Source of the DNA: Paenibacillus gyeongsangnamensis
GTDB taxonomy: Bacteria; Bacillota; Bacilli; Paenibacillales; NBRC-103111
Assembly: GCF_027533625.1 (NCBI RefSeq)
Contig: NZ_JAQAGZ010000015.1
Coordinates: forward strand, 62,001-126,000
Direction of reading: 5' to 3'
Length of the DNA: 64,000 nucleotides
Of this stretch, positions 15,743-24,795 are shown piece by piece. The translations under genes and the position numbers were made by a program. How positions within the stretch are numbered: the stretch's first letter is position 1; every line of letters starts with the position of its first letter. The notes beneath the pieces were generated by a model. It saw only the letters and a program-made list of their open reading frames with translations. It did no database searches and had not been told where the DNA came from.

Positions 15743-17503
15743 TTACATTTGAAGTGTGACGTCTTTGAGGTTTTGTACATTAAACAAGCGGGCATAGGCC
15801 CCATGCTTTAGCATCAATTCTTCATGAGTTCCTTTTTCCGTAATTTCTCCATGTTCAATGAGAACAATTTGATCTGCATGCGTAATCGTAGACAGTCGAT
15901 GAGCAACAATTAAAGTTGTTCTGTCTTTTGCCAATTGTTCAAGGGATTCCTGTATTAAATGCTCCGATTCTAAATCAAGGGCAGATGTTGCTTCATCAAG
16001 AATCAAAATTCGAGGGTTTTTAAGAAATACCCTGGCTATAGCAATCCTTTGTTTTTGGCCTCCGGATAGCTTTACACCGCGCTCGCCAATTTCGGTTTCA
16101 TACTCGTTCGGTAAACTCATGATAAAATCATGGGCATTTGCTGCACGCGCCGCGCTGAGTATTTCTTCCATCGAAGCCTTAGGATTTCCAAAAAGAATGT
16201 TTTCCCGGACGCTCCCGCTAAATAAAATATTGTCTTGAAGGACCATCCCAATCTGACTACGTAAGCTCCTTATTGTAATATCCTTGATATCTTTATCATC
16301 CAATAAAATTGTTCCCATCTGTATATCGTAAAAACGCGGGATCAGACTAATTAAAGACGATTTGCCGCCTCCGCTCATTCCAACAAAAGCTACCGTTTCT
16401 CCCTCATTGATAGTTAGGCGGATATCCTTTAGTACCCAATCCGTTGAGCTTTCATAGCGAAAACGGACTTGATCAAATACGATTTTGCCTTTTACCTTTT
16501 CAACGTTCTTAGCTTTTGGAGAATCCATAATATCATAGGGTTCATTCATGAGCTCAACCACACGCTCAAGGGAGGCGCTGGCTTGCGTCAACTCCGTAGA
16601 GGAATTTACTAATCGGCGAAGAGGACTATACAATCGGTCCAAGTAAGCAAAAAAGGCAACAAAAGCACCGAGCGTAATATGCCCTTGAATCACCTGGTAG
16701 CCGCCGTAAAATAATACAAATAAAGGTGCCAAATCCGTTAATGTATTGATGATGGCATTAGTGAGTGCATTCCATTTTGTTAAAGCCAATGCTTTTTGAA
16801 GGAAAACGTTGTTCTTCCCGCCAAATTTTTCTTTCTCCGCTTCCTCCAAGGTGAAGCTTTTTATAACAGGAATTCCGTTTACGCGTTCAAATAGATACCC
16901 CTGCATCTCCGCCAAGGCTTGAGACCTTGATTTAGTAAAAATCCTCAATTTTCGATATAGCTTTTTTACGGATAAGGCATAGAAAGGTAAGACGGCTATG
17001 GACACCAGGGTCAATTTAAAATCCATATGAAACATGAAGCCTATGGCAATGGAAAGAGTAAACAAATCAAGCCATACATTCATCATCCCGGTTTCTACAA
17101 TGCTCTTTGTTTGTTCCGCATCATTGATCATCCGCGAAATAATTTCACCGGTTTTGTGATTCTGATAATATCTTAAAGAAAGCTTTTGAATATGCTCATA
17201 CAATCGATTACGAAGGTCGTAAAGGATTCGGCTGGTTGTTAACTGTGCATAATACTGCCTGAGATACTCTATAGGTGCTCTTACGACTACAAATAAAACA
17301 GCCGCGCCCAACATGATATAGATCAATTTCTGCATCTTTACAGCGGCGGGAAGCGAGCTAAGCAATAAATCATCAACAACATACTTCATGATGAGAGGTA
17401 AGGTGAGCGGAATGCCAAACTTAATCATTCCAATCACTACAGTGAGTATGACAAGCTTCCAATAAGGCTTTACAAAAGTAAGATAGGTTTTAAATTCTGA
17501 CAT
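15743..17503 (-). CDS. ABC exporter, fused membrane and ATPase domains (MsbA/BmrA-like)
   Basis: The protein has 586 residues: six membrane helices (residues 1 to about 310) then an ATPase with Walker A VGMSGGGKSS, Q-loop VLQDNILFSG, signature LSGGQKQR, Walker B ILILDEATSALD and the H-loop HRLS. It is a half-size homodimeric exporter; the substrate cannot be told, lipid or drug being usual. The Walker A has Gly-Gly-Gly in place of the usual Ser/Gly-Ser-Gly but keeps the Lys-Ser. AAAGGAGT lies before ATG. A CsoR-type C/G-tract operator lies about 40 bases upstream, so metal-dependent control with csoR2 is likely. Confidence 0.93.
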   Translation of the reverse strand: MSEFKTYLTFVKPYWKLVILTVVIGMIKFGIPLTLPLIMKYVVDDLLLSSLPAAVKMQKLIYIMLGAAVLFVVVRAPIEYLRQYYAQLTTSRILYDLRNRLYEHIQKLSLRYYQNHKTGEIISRMINDAEQTKSIVETGMMNVWLDLFTLSIAIGFMFHMDFKLTLVSIAVLPFYALSVKKLYRKLRIFTKSRSQALAEMQGYLFERVNGIPVIKSFTLEEAEKEKFGGKNNVFLQKALALTKWNALTNAIINTLTDLAPLFVLFYGGYQVIQGHITLGAFVAFFAYLDRLYSPLRRLVNSSTELTQASASLERVVELMNEPYDIMDSPKAKNVEKVKGKIVFDQVRFRYESSTDWVLKDIRLTINEGETVAFVGMSGGGKSSLISLIPRFYDIQMGTILLDDKDIKDITIRSLRSQIGMVLQDNILFSGSVRENILFGNPKASMEEILSAARAANAHDFIMSLPNEYETEIGERGVKLSGGQKQRIAIARVFLKNPRILILDEATSALDLESEHLIQESLEQLAKDRTTLIVAHRLSTITHADQIVLIEHGEITEKGTHEELMLKHGAYARLFNVQNLKDVTLQM

Positions 17504-17544
17504 TTGATTACTCCTTTAATGAAACCCTTCTGCTTATCAAATTA

Positions 17545-17562
17545 TATCCCCCTAGGGGGGAA
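17545..17562. promoter_or_regulatory. CsoR-family operator, C/G-tract type
   Basis: ATATCCCCCTAGGGGGGAAT is a G-tract palindrome between divergently oriented genes, 42 bases before the ABC exporter. A nearly identical site (AACCCCCTAGGGGGGAT) is at 18357-18373, downstream of csoR2 and before the MATE gene. The sequence differs from the copper CsoR boxes at 1294 and 1939. Confidence 0.65.
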
Positions 17563-17670
17563 TGGTCAATTTATTGCTTTATCGACAAGCTCGGAAAAAC
17601 TCCAATTCATTATGAATGAGGTCCGAACAAACGGACGAGTTGAGTCAATGTTCGTATTACAAGATATGCA

Positions 17671-17856
17671 ATGCCGGTGCGGAAGAATGGAGCTATTGTT
17701 CCGATATTGCGACAACAGGCTTTTCCATCGGCACATGCCCATGCTCATCATGACCACAAACATGAACACCACCATTCACATGATAAGCATCATCAGCACT
17801 CTTCGGATGACCATAAGCATTCGCATCATAGCCATAAACACCATGTTACTAAGTAA
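17671..17856 (+). CDS. Possible small histidine-rich protein
   Basis: A 61-codon frame begins MPVRKNGAIVPILRQQ and continues with a tail of about 40 residues of which roughly half are His, in HxH and HHH clusters with Asp and Lys. Such tails bind Ni2+, Zn2+ or Co2+. It starts about 110 bases after the operator at 17545 and ends before csoR2, itself His-rich at its N-terminus. No clear ribosome binding site precedes the ATG, so it may be the 3' end of a decayed metal-protein gene. Confidence 0.35.
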   Translation: MPVRKNGAIVPILRQQAFPSAHAHAHHDHKHEHHHSHDKHHQHSSDDHKHSHHSHKHHVTK

Positions 17857-17942
17857 CCCAGTGAAATCCCATGCATTTATTCAATCATGGTAGATATAGG
17901 CTTACCCACGTTGGAGTGGATATCATCATTGTCATTAAAACC

Positions 17943-17976
17943 GCCCTTGTTTCCTTAACAAGGGCATGTTATTTTT
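17943..17976 (+). terminator. Intrinsic terminator
   Basis: GCCCTTGTT (17943-17951) pairs with AACAAGGGC (17957-17965) and a TTATTTTT run follows, ending any transcript across the His-rich frame. Confidence 0.7.
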
Positions 17977-18006
17977 AATGGATAAGAGCATGGAGGTAAT
18001 AAAAAG

Positions 18007-18303
18007 ATGAGTGACCACTCTGATCATACTCATGACCATCCCCATAAACACCGTAAAGACATCGTAAATCGCTTATCTCGTATTGAGGGTCATTTGAGGG
18101 CGGTTAAAGAAATGACTTCCGAAGGCCGAGACTGTTCCGAAGTATTGCTGCAAATCGCAGCGGTAAGAAAAGCATTGGATAATGCAGCCAAGCTGCTTCT
18201 TAAAGACCACCTTGAGGGTTGCGTTGTTGATGCAGTAAAGCATGGAGATGAAGAAAAAATATTGGCTGATTTGAACAAAGCGTTAGACCACTATATTAAA
18301 TAA
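18007..18303 (+). CDS. CsoR/RcnR-family metal-responsive repressor, second copy
   Basis: The protein has 98 residues with the family core IVNRLSRIEGHLRAVKEM. The N-terminal tail DHSDHTHDHPHKH is His-rich, and the ligand positions read Cys (RDCSEV), His and Cys (DHLEGC). C-H-C plus an N-terminal His cluster recalls nickel sensors of the InrS type more than copper CsoR, but this is inference. GGAGGT precedes ATG. C/G-tract operators on both sides (17545, 18357) suggest that it controls the ABC exporter and the MATE exporter. A strong terminator follows. Confidence 0.9.
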   Translation: MSDHSDHTHDHPHKHRKDIVNRLSRIEGHLRAVKEMTSEGRDCSEVLLQIAAVRKALDNAAKLLLKDHLEGCVVDAVKHGDEEKILADLNKALDHYIK

Positions 18304-18310
18304 AGTCAAT

Positions 18311-18345
18311 AAAAAGGGGATACCGGCACTGGTATCCCCTTTTTT
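18311..18345 (+). terminator. Intrinsic terminator after csoR2
   Basis: AAAAAGGGGATACC (18311-18324) is the exact complement of GGTATCCCCTTTTT (18331-18344). Confidence 0.9.
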
Positions 18346-18356
18346 ACACTTGAAAT

Positions 18357-18373
18357 AACCCCCTAGGGGGGAT
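18357..18373 (+). promoter_or_regulatory. CsoR-family operator before the MATE gene
   Basis: AACCCCCTAGGGGGGAT shares CCCCCTAGGGGGG with the site at 17545. It lies 55 bases before the MATE start. Confidence 0.65.
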
Positions 18374-18428
18374 GTCATTAGCTTATATATTTTAAAAATA
18401 AAATCAATCTGATTCAGGGGGAATTGCT

Positions 18429-19793
18429 TTGTCAAAGAACATTGAAATCAAGGATACAAGCAATAAAGAAAAGATTAGAATCATTTTAGCTTTAGGTATA
18501 CCGGCGATGATCGAAAATTTACTTCAAACGATCGTCGGATTTGTTGATACCCTGTTTGTCTCTAAATTAGGTTTGCTGGAAGTTACCGCTGTCGGTGTAA
18601 CCAATGCGATCTTGGCTGTTTATCTGGCGGTATTTTTAGCGATGGGTGTCGGTACTTCCTCATTGATCGCAAAAAGCGTGGGTGCCGGAAATTTAGAGAA
18701 GGCCAAGGCAATTGCAAGGCAATCGACCTTGCTATCAGCTATTCTGGGCATTCTATTCGGTCTGGTTACGTTTTTCTTTGCTAAGCCCCTGCTTCAGCTC
18801 ATGGGGGCGGAACCGGCAGTGCTAGCCAGCGGGATCGTCTATTTTCGTATTGTCGCCGTACCCTCAATATTTATTTCGCTTATGACCATTTTTGGGAGCA
18901 TCCTGCGCGCCGCAGGCGATACCAAGACACCTATGAAAGTAGGATTATGGATTAACCTGCTGCATATAGGACTCGATTATATTTTGATTTTCGGATCATC
19001 AGACATACCCGGGATGGGAGTCGCAGGGGCAGCTTGGGCAACCGTTATGGTTCGAGTAATCGGCTCCATCGCACTATTTGCATATATCCGAAAATCCAAA
19101 TTGTCATTTTCGTTCAAGAAGGGGACGGGCGAATACACGCTTCCGCTGCTGCAGCTTTCTGCTCCTGCCGCTGCGGAACGGCTGATCATGCGTTTTGGAC
19201 AGGTTCTATACTTTGGGCTCATTGTGCGTATCGGTACGGAAGTGTACGCGGCTCACACCATAGCAGGAAATATTGAGATATTTTCCTACCTGCCGGGATA
19301 CGGGCTTGCCGTTGCGGCCACAACGCTTGTAGGACAATACTTGGGTGCGGGTCGCCGTGAAGATGCGTACCGCTTCGGGCTTTTTACGACAGGGATTGCA
19401 GTCGTATTTATGTCCTTTGTGGGGATTCTCTTTTTTATCTTTTCCCCGCTCGCTGCAACCTGGTTTACAAACGAGCCCCCTGTCATTGATATGGTCACAA
19501 CCGCGCTCCGAATTGATGCTTTTGCTCAGCCCTTTCTAGCGATAGGATTGGTTCTGGCTGGAGCTTTGCAAGGGGCAGGAGATACCAAAAGCCCCATGTA
19601 CAGTACAGCCATTGGGATGTGGCTCATCCGGGTCGTAGGGGTTTACGTACTATGCATCTATTTAAAAATGGGAATTGCCGGTGTTTGGCTCTCCATAGCC
19701 TTCGATCTTTTCATTAGGGCCATTTTTCTTTTTATCCGGTTCAACGGGAAATTAGCGAAACCTGTATCCATACGAGAGGAAGGTAAATCATGA
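18429..19793 (+). CDS. MATE-family multidrug/metabolite exporter
   Basis: The protein has 454 residues with 12 helices in two homologous halves. The first half shows PAMIENLLQTIVGFVDTLFVSKLGL and GSILRAAGDTKTPM; the second shows APAAAERLIMRFGQVLYFGL and GALQGAGDTKSPM. The paired AGDTK-P-M segments are characteristic of MATE/NorM proteins. It starts at TTG 18429 after CAGGGGGA. It is a cation-driven antiporter in the membrane. The CsoR-type operator upstream would make its expression metal dependent, which is unusual for MATE pumps. Confidence 0.93.
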   Translation: MSKNIEIKDTSNKEKIRIILALGIPAMIENLLQTIVGFVDTLFVSKLGLLEVTAVGVTNAILAVYLAVFLAMGVGTSSLIAKSVGAGNLEKAKAIARQSTLLSAILGILFGLVTFFFAKPLLQLMGAEPAVLASGIVYFRIVAVPSIFISLMTIFGSILRAAGDTKTPMKVGLWINLLHIGLDYILIFGSSDIPGMGVAGAAWATVMVRVIGSIALFAYIRKSKLSFSFKKGTGEYTLPLLQLSAPAAAERLIMRFGQVLYFGLIVRIGTEVYAAHTIAGNIEIFSYLPGYGLAVAATTLVGQYLGAGRREDAYRFGLFTTGIAVVFMSFVGILFFIFSPLAATWFTNEPPVIDMVTTALRIDAFAQPFLAIGLVLAGALQGAGDTKSPMYSTAIGMWLIRVVGVYVLCIYLKMGIAGVWLSIAFDLFIRAIFLFIRFNGKLAKPVSIREEGKS

Positions 19794-19876
19794 ACTTCTA
19801 TTGGTTTTCTATGGTGTTCTTTTTTGTTTGGATCGTTCTCGCGGTTCTGTATTCCTATATGCTTAAGAAAAAGTAA
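19790..19876 (+). CDS. 28-residue single-helix membrane peptide coupled to the MATE gene
   Basis: An ORF of 28 codons starts with ATG overlapping the MATE stop codon (ATGA), preceded by GAGGAAGG. The peptide is one hydrophobic helix (MNFYWFSMVFFFVWIVLAVL) with a KKK tail, which predicts an inward C-terminus. The coupling, ribosome binding site and composition argue for a real small protein, possibly a partner of the MATE pump as seen for other small transporter-associated peptides. No family is recognised. Confidence 0.6.
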   Translation: MNFYWFSMVFFFVWIVLAVLYSYMLKKK

Positions 19877-20060
19877 TCAGATAAGTGCTTTTGACTCGTA
19901 ATCGACTCTACCTTACCTAATCTAAATCATGTTCCGGCAGCAAAGGCAGTTCATAGAAGATGTTATTTTATTTGAGAAAATTAGACCATTTTGATTGTAA
20001 ATTATGCTTGATTTTACAAAAAGTAAACTAAGCATTTTGTTAAGGAATGTTAAGTGAATA

Positions 20061-20117
20061 TTGACAGTAAAAACATCTTATATATAATGTAACTATAGTT
20101 ACATTATATATAAGATG
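20061..20117. promoter_or_regulatory. Promoter with 44-bp perfect palindrome (GTAAC operator 1)
   Basis: TTGACA (20061-20066) and TATAAT (20083-20088) are 16 bases apart. A perfect palindrome covers 20074-20117; its core is ATGTAACTATAGTTACAT. The same core with the same position relative to -10 occurs before chrA (34667-34692), and variants occur at four other loci. The palindrome touches the start of a truncated phosphotransferase gene. Confidence 0.75.
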
Positions 20118-20119
20118 CG

Positions 20120-20605
20120 ATGGGCCTAAACGACGCGATAATGAGCTTGCTGGATGGTTATGATACGCCGCTCGGCGAATCGGGCAGCGCACTGTCCTTA
20201 GAGCGATCGTTTGGAAAACTAGAATTAAGAGGCACCGCGAAGGAAATTGAGCTCGCACGCCAAATTGCCGAGAAAGCGTTGGCCCAATTACCGGATGATG
20301 AAGCACTCGTGGCCGTGCACGCCAATCCGGCAACGACTCATACTTTCGTAGATCCGGATTCTGGACAATATATGGGAACGATCGATTTCGGCGATGCCTA
20401 TATCAGCCATCCGGTGTTCGATCTTCGGAGATGGGGACCGGCCGACCACGGCATCCTTCTATCCGGTTATGTGTCGGAGAATCCTGTAAGCGAAGATTTT
20501 ATGCGTATTTGGAACGTTGTACATATTGTCGACAGCATAAACGTTTTCAGCGATAAAGAGGATCTTAGTGCGGATTTGGCCGGACTATTAGAGAAATTGT
20601 CATAA
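20120..20605 (+). pseudogene. N-terminally truncated aminoglycoside/choline-kinase-like phosphotransferase
   Basis: The 161 residues match only the C-terminal half of an APH-family phosphotransferase. VAVHANPATTHTFVD is the catalytic-loop region and GTIDFGDAYISHPVFDLRRW holds the metal-binding DFG-like Asp. The ATP-binding lobe is missing, and ATG 20120 has no ribosome binding site because the palindrome 20074-20117 is fused to the break. The gene is therefore probably a remnant joined to a foreign promoter. The next gene may have been its operon partner. Confidence 0.7.
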
Positions 20606-20628
20606 TTGATAAAAGAAGATGTCGGACC

Positions 20629-21681
20629 ATGAATCGAAGTGCTAGAATAGCGATTCTTTGGCATGGCAACCGTGAAGCTCGGGATCATGCCACCGCCGAG
20701 AACAACAAGTTCAGTCCAATTTTTGAAGAATTTCAACGTTATAATAGCACGGCTGAGCCTGCGGTTTACAACGATGAATTTGTCGATGAAGTGCGGGATC
20801 AGCTGCGTCAAGTCGATGGCGTCCTCGTATGGGTCAATCCCATTGAAGGCGGAAGGAATCGGTCAATTCTTGACGACATGCTGAGAGATGTAGCTTCAAG
20901 CGGAGTTTTCGTCAGCACGCATCCCGATGTCATTTTAAAGCTGGGTACCAAAGAAGTACTGTACCAGACAAGGGAAATGGGATGGGGAGGCGACATTCAT
21001 CTCTACAAAAACATTCATGAGCTCCGGGAGCAATTGCCTGTTCGCCTTGCAAATGGATCGTCACGCGTTTTAAAGCAGAATCGCGGCAACGGAGGGAATG
21101 GGGTATGGAGAGTTGAATTTGCGGGCGGAAGTACCGCACGAGAATCAGACCCCGTCGTCCGTGTACTTCATGCACTCCGCAACAGTACAGAGACCCAGAT
21201 GCCGCTCAGTGAATTCATGAACCAATGCGAAGCCTATTTTGAAGGATCCGGGCAAATGATTGACCAACCCTTTTACTCTCCCGTCCCCAAAGGAATGGTT
21301 CGGTGCTATATGACCCAAAACGAGGTTGTCGGATTCGGACACCAGTACGTAACCGCATTACTCCGACCGGAGCCCGGTTCCGAACCTCTGCAGCCGCAAC
21401 CGAGAATTTATCATCCCGAATCCAAACCTGAATTCCAGTCATTAAAAAGAAAGATGGAAGCCGAATGGATACCGCAGCTTCAGAAATTACTCGGGATTGA
21501 AACTGAAGCTCTTCCGATGATTTGGGATGCGGACTTTCTCTATGGACCAAAGACAGCAGCGGGCGAAGACACCTATATATTGTGTGAAATCAACGTCAGC
21601 TGCGTGCACCCTTTCCCGGATTCGGCTGTCCCTAAATTGGTACAAACCGCAGCGGCAAGCATTAAGAATGATCAGAAGTAA
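20629..21681 (+). CDS. Cj0069-family protein, ATP-grasp-like
   Basis: The protein has 350 residues. It begins RIAILWHGNREARD and holds VLVWVNPIEGG, a Lys/Gly-rich KQNRGNGGNGVWRV (the shape of an ATP-grasp nucleotide loop) and a C-terminal LCEINVSCVHPFPD (Glu/Asn metal-binding position). These features fit the Cj0069 family, whose reaction is not known to me. It follows the truncated phosphotransferase by 23 bases, so the two were probably one unit. The ribosome binding site is weak. Confidence 0.8.
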   Translation: MNRSARIAILWHGNREARDHATAENNKFSPIFEEFQRYNSTAEPAVYNDEFVDEVRDQLRQVDGVLVWVNPIEGGRNRSILDDMLRDVASSGVFVSTHPDVILKLGTKEVLYQTREMGWGGDIHLYKNIHELREQLPVRLANGSSRVLKQNRGNGGNGVWRVEFAGGSTARESDPVVRVLHALRNSTETQMPLSEFMNQCEAYFEGSGQMIDQPFYSPVPKGMVRCYMTQNEVVGFGHQYVTALLRPEPGSEPLQPQPRIYHPESKPEFQSLKRKMEAEWIPQLQKLLGIETEALPMIWDADFLYGPKTAAGEDTYILCEINVSCVHPFPDSAVPKLVQTAAASIKNDQK

Positions 21682-21733
21682 TTAACTAAACTTCAACCTG
21701 CGCTTGCTTGAACATGCTGCATCGTTTCAGATT

Positions 21734-21766
21734 GCGGGTAGCGTCAGCTTCGCGGGCGCTACCCGC
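21734..21766. repeat. Palindromic repeat, divergent member of the TCAGCTTCGCG family
   Basis: GCGGGTAGCG (21734-21743) pairs with CGCTACCCGC (21757-21766); the loop carries TCAGCTTCGCGGG. The loop core matches the repeats at 23706, 27218 and 28697, while the stem differs. Confidence 0.55.
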
Positions 21767-21797
21767 TACTATCATACGCGCAAAGGTTGATCAATGT

Positions 21798-23554
21798 ATG
21801 CTTTCAACGGGAAGGGAATTACTGATTTTCCCGCAAGATGAGCTGGATTTGAAAACGCAGCTTGCCAAACTGAAGAGCATAAAGTGTGTGGGCGTCGATT
21901 CGGAAACGACAGGGCTTGATCCTTTCGTTCATGAGCTTCGGCTTGTTCAGCTTGCCGCTGAAGGTTATCCGGTGCTGGTCATTGACGTGCGGGAGCTTGA
22001 TGCTCAGGACCTCCATGCGCTGCAAGACTTTTTGGCCGGTCCGACGGTTAAAATATTGCATAACGCCAAGTTCGATTTGAAATTTCTGCTAAAAGCCCAT
22101 TTGCCTGTTGGAGGTCAGCTTTTCGATACAATGATTGCAGCCCAGCTGCTTCGTTCCGTATCGGGCCTGTACCGCTATGGACTCGAAGATCTGGCTGAGC
22201 ATCATTTAGGTATTCGTTTGAACAAAGAAAATCAAACAAGCGATTGGTCGGGAATCCTTACACTGGAGCAGATCCGTTATGCAGCGGAAGATGCCTGCAT
22301 TCTTCCGCGTCTTCGTGATGTGTTGGTGAAAGAGTTAAAGCGTTATCGCTTGATTGATGTTGCCAAGCTGGAGTTCGATTGAATCCGTGCGGTTGTAGAG
22401 ATGGAACTCACAGGAATTAGGCTGGATCGTTTACGATGGGACAAATTACGGACTCAATGCGAGGCTGCGCGAGAGCATGCGGCAGCTGCTTTGCTGCAGG
22501 AGCTTGATACCTCGCCCGTCCAGCTTTGTCTGTTCGGGGATGAGCCTGCATTCAGACTGAATTTGGATAGCAATCAACAAGTATTGTTGGCTCTTCGGGG
22601 AAAGGGGATACTGTTAAAGAATACCTCCCGCCATTCGTTAATACCTCTCTCGATGGATTATCCCATTGTAAGGACGCTGCTGGAGTATCGTAAAGCGGCG
22701 AAAGCAATACAAGCGTTTATGTATAGCATTCCCTCCACGATCCATCAGGCTACCGGAAGAATTCATTCGAGCTATCGTCAGATAGGCGCATCTACCGGAA
22801 GGTTTTCCTGCGGCGGACCCAATTTACAGCAAATTCCGCGCGGGAAAGAATTTCGCGAATGTTTCGTAGCGTCCCCCGGGCACAAATGATTATAGCCGAT
22901 TACTCTCAAATTGAACTGCGAATCGTAGCGGAAATCTCCAGCGATGCCACCATGATCGAAGCGTACAGACTTGGGCAGGATATTCATGCCCTGACAGCTT
23001 CGCTCCTGGCAAGTAAAAAAATCGAACAGGTATCCAAAGAAGAACGGCAAGCCGCCAAGGCGGTTAATTTCGGACTCATTTATGCCATGGGAGCCAAAGG
23101 CCTGCGGGCTTATGCCGAGGAGACCTATGGCGTCAAAATGACCCTGGAACAAGCGGAAACATTCCGCACCCGTTTCTTTGAGGCGTATAGCGGAATTGCG
23201 CGTTGGCACCAGCATGTTAAACAGCATCCGTCCACAGAAACCCGAACATTAAGCGGCAGGCTTAGGATTTCTAAAGAACCGAGCGTCACGGGGCAATATA
23301 ATACGCCGGTACAAGGAACCGCGGCAGATATTACGAAAGTGGCTTTGGGCATGCTGGTTGCTGCTTTAAATGACACGGGGGCAAAGATGGTAGGAACGAT
23401 TCATGACGAAATCATTCTCGAAGCTCCTGAGGATTACGCGGAGGAAGCGGCAATTTGTTTGAAAAACACGATGGAAATGGCAGGCTCGCGGTACCTGAAA
23501 CGTGTTCCTGTTGTAGCGGATGTAGTCATAGGCGATAGCTGGGCAGACAAATGA
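21798..23554 (+). pseudogene. DNA polymerase I-like 3'-5' exonuclease/polymerase, broken by a stop and a frameshift
   Basis: Three pieces make one family-A polymerase without the 5'-nuclease domain. Residues 1 to about 195 are a DEDD exonuclease (VGVDSETTGLDP, HNAKFDLKFLL, YAAEDACILPRL). TGA at 22380 interrupts the frame just after KLEFD. The polymerase part resumes in frame (MELTGIRLDRL, SSYRQIGASTGRFSC, NLQQIPRG). At 22886 one A appears lost from an A run, since IIADYSQIELRIVAEI continues in another frame. The rest (KAVNFGLIYAMGAKG, VGTIHDEIILEAPE) is intact. Two lesions argue for a pseudogene, though a sequencing error at the A run is possible for the second. Confidence 0.85.
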
Positions 23555-23705
23555 AGGGAAGAAGAAAGCTTGAGAAATCAGGCTTTTTTTATGTAGGAAT
23601 ACTCCGGATCGTATGAGCTGTCGGTCAAGTATTTGCACGTTGTGAGACCGTCGTTTAGAAAGTCACAGTCGTTCATCTCGTCCTTTGACTTGTGGACTGG
23701 AAGGT

Positions 23706-23745
23706 GATATCAGCTTCGCTGATGTTGCTCCGCGAAGCTGATATC
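23706..23745. repeat. Palindromic repeat of the TCAGCTTCGCG family
   Basis: GATATCAGCTTCGC (23706-23719) and GCGAAGCTGATATC (23732-23745) form a perfect 14-bp stem. The copy lies 100 bases behind the 3' end of the first DUF1259 gene. A near-identical copy lies just behind the second DUF1259 gene at 28697. The surrounding 290 bases hold no other gene. Confidence 0.75.
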
Positions 23746-23844
23746 GACATAAAGATGGCCTACTACGGGATCAAGCTCATATACCATTTATAATTAAACG
23801 ATTATAAGCTAATTGAACGACTAAGCCGTTTGATTCTCTAGAAT

Positions 23845-24795
23845 TTATTTTGGTTTTTCAACGTTTGTTTGTTCCAAGGCCGCCTTTAATCCCTTGGCCA
23901 GATCCTCAGAATTCCCCAAACTCCAAAAATGCATGAAGTATAATTTGGGGGACTCATGAAGCATATGACTGTGAATGGCGGTAACGGTAATACCATTTTT
24001 CGTCAAAGCACGTTGTACGGAAGGAACTTCATTTGCAAGTAAAACGAAGTCGCCTGTGATGGCAGCTTTCTGTCCGACGGCTTGGAAATTAATTGCCGTA
24101 GCGGTCCCCATAAAAGGCGGAATAACCGTTCCGTCCATTTCAGTAATCTTTTCCTGACGCGGAACCGTAAATCCAATCACTTTTCCTTTTGCTTTTCCTT
24201 TATAACCTAAGATAGCCTCTACTTTAGACCAACCTGGAGTCTCTGATTGTACTTGTGTTTGCTGTAGTTCGAAAGGTGTTTTAGTAACGGAGAGGACGGC
24301 CTTCATTTGCTGGACCAACTTAACCGCTTCACCTTGTCCTTCATAGTGAACATAAGTTATGGCAGGGGATTCCGTCGTTAAGTGATTGTGGATGGCAGTC
24401 ACATCGATATGCACTTTCGTTAGCTCGGATAATACGGCCGGTAGTTCAGATTGAAGTAAGACCAAATCCCCCATCACCATTACACCATCTTTGACCGGTT
24501 TAAATGCAACCCAAGAAGTTAAGGCAAATCCAGGTTCAATGGGTACTTCTCCAACACTGACTTTCAAATCTTCACGAGGAAAAGAAACCTTCAAGACATC
24601 ATTGTCTACCGTTCCTTTTCGGCCAAACACTTGCTCCACTGTTCCCCAGTCAACCGGCTTTACGGCTTGATTGGAAGTTGCTTCTGCATGCCCCATAGCT
24701 TTTTTTTCATCTGGACCTTTAATCATCGCAATAATGCTGATTGCAATTACTAATAGTACTAAGCCGGTTCCAATCAGGAAAGATCTTTTTTTCAT
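23845..24795 (-). CDS. Exported protein with two DUF1259 (LppY/LpqO-like) domains, copy A
   Basis: The protein has 316 residues with an N-terminal membrane anchor (LIGTGLVLLVIAISIIAMI). Two tandem DUF1259 units share GDFVLL-type and VTAIHSHM-type motifs: MVMGDLVLLQSELP with DVTAIHNHLTTESP, and ITGDFVLLANEVP with TVTAIHSHMLHESP. The conserved His and Glu in AIHxHxxxExP suggest a metal or heme site. The function of the family is unknown. GGGAGG precedes ATG. The gene is a paralogue of 28745-29656. Both have a TCAGCTTCGCG repeat behind them and GTAAC palindromes upstream, so a module was duplicated. Confidence 0.85.
   Translation of the reverse strand: MKKRSFLIGTGLVLLVIAISIIAMIKGPDEKKAMGHAEATSNQAVKPVDWGTVEQVFGRKGTVDNDVLKVSFPREDLKVSVGEVPIEPGFALTSWVAFKPVKDGVMVMGDLVLLQSELPAVLSELTKVHIDVTAIHNHLTTESPAITYVHYEGQGEAVKLVQQMKAVLSVTKTPFELQQTQVQSETPGWSKVEAILGYKGKAKGKVIGFTVPRQEKITEMDGTVIPPFMGTATAINFQAVGQKAAITGDFVLLANEVPSVQRALTKNGITVTAIHSHMLHESPKLYFMHFWSLGNSEDLAKGLKAALEQTNVEKPK

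Noticed and set aside
22870-22895. Programmed frameshift in the polA-like gene
   Set aside because: The site CAC AAA TGA lacks a slippery heptamer and the gene has an independent upstream stop codon, so decay or error is a simpler explanation.
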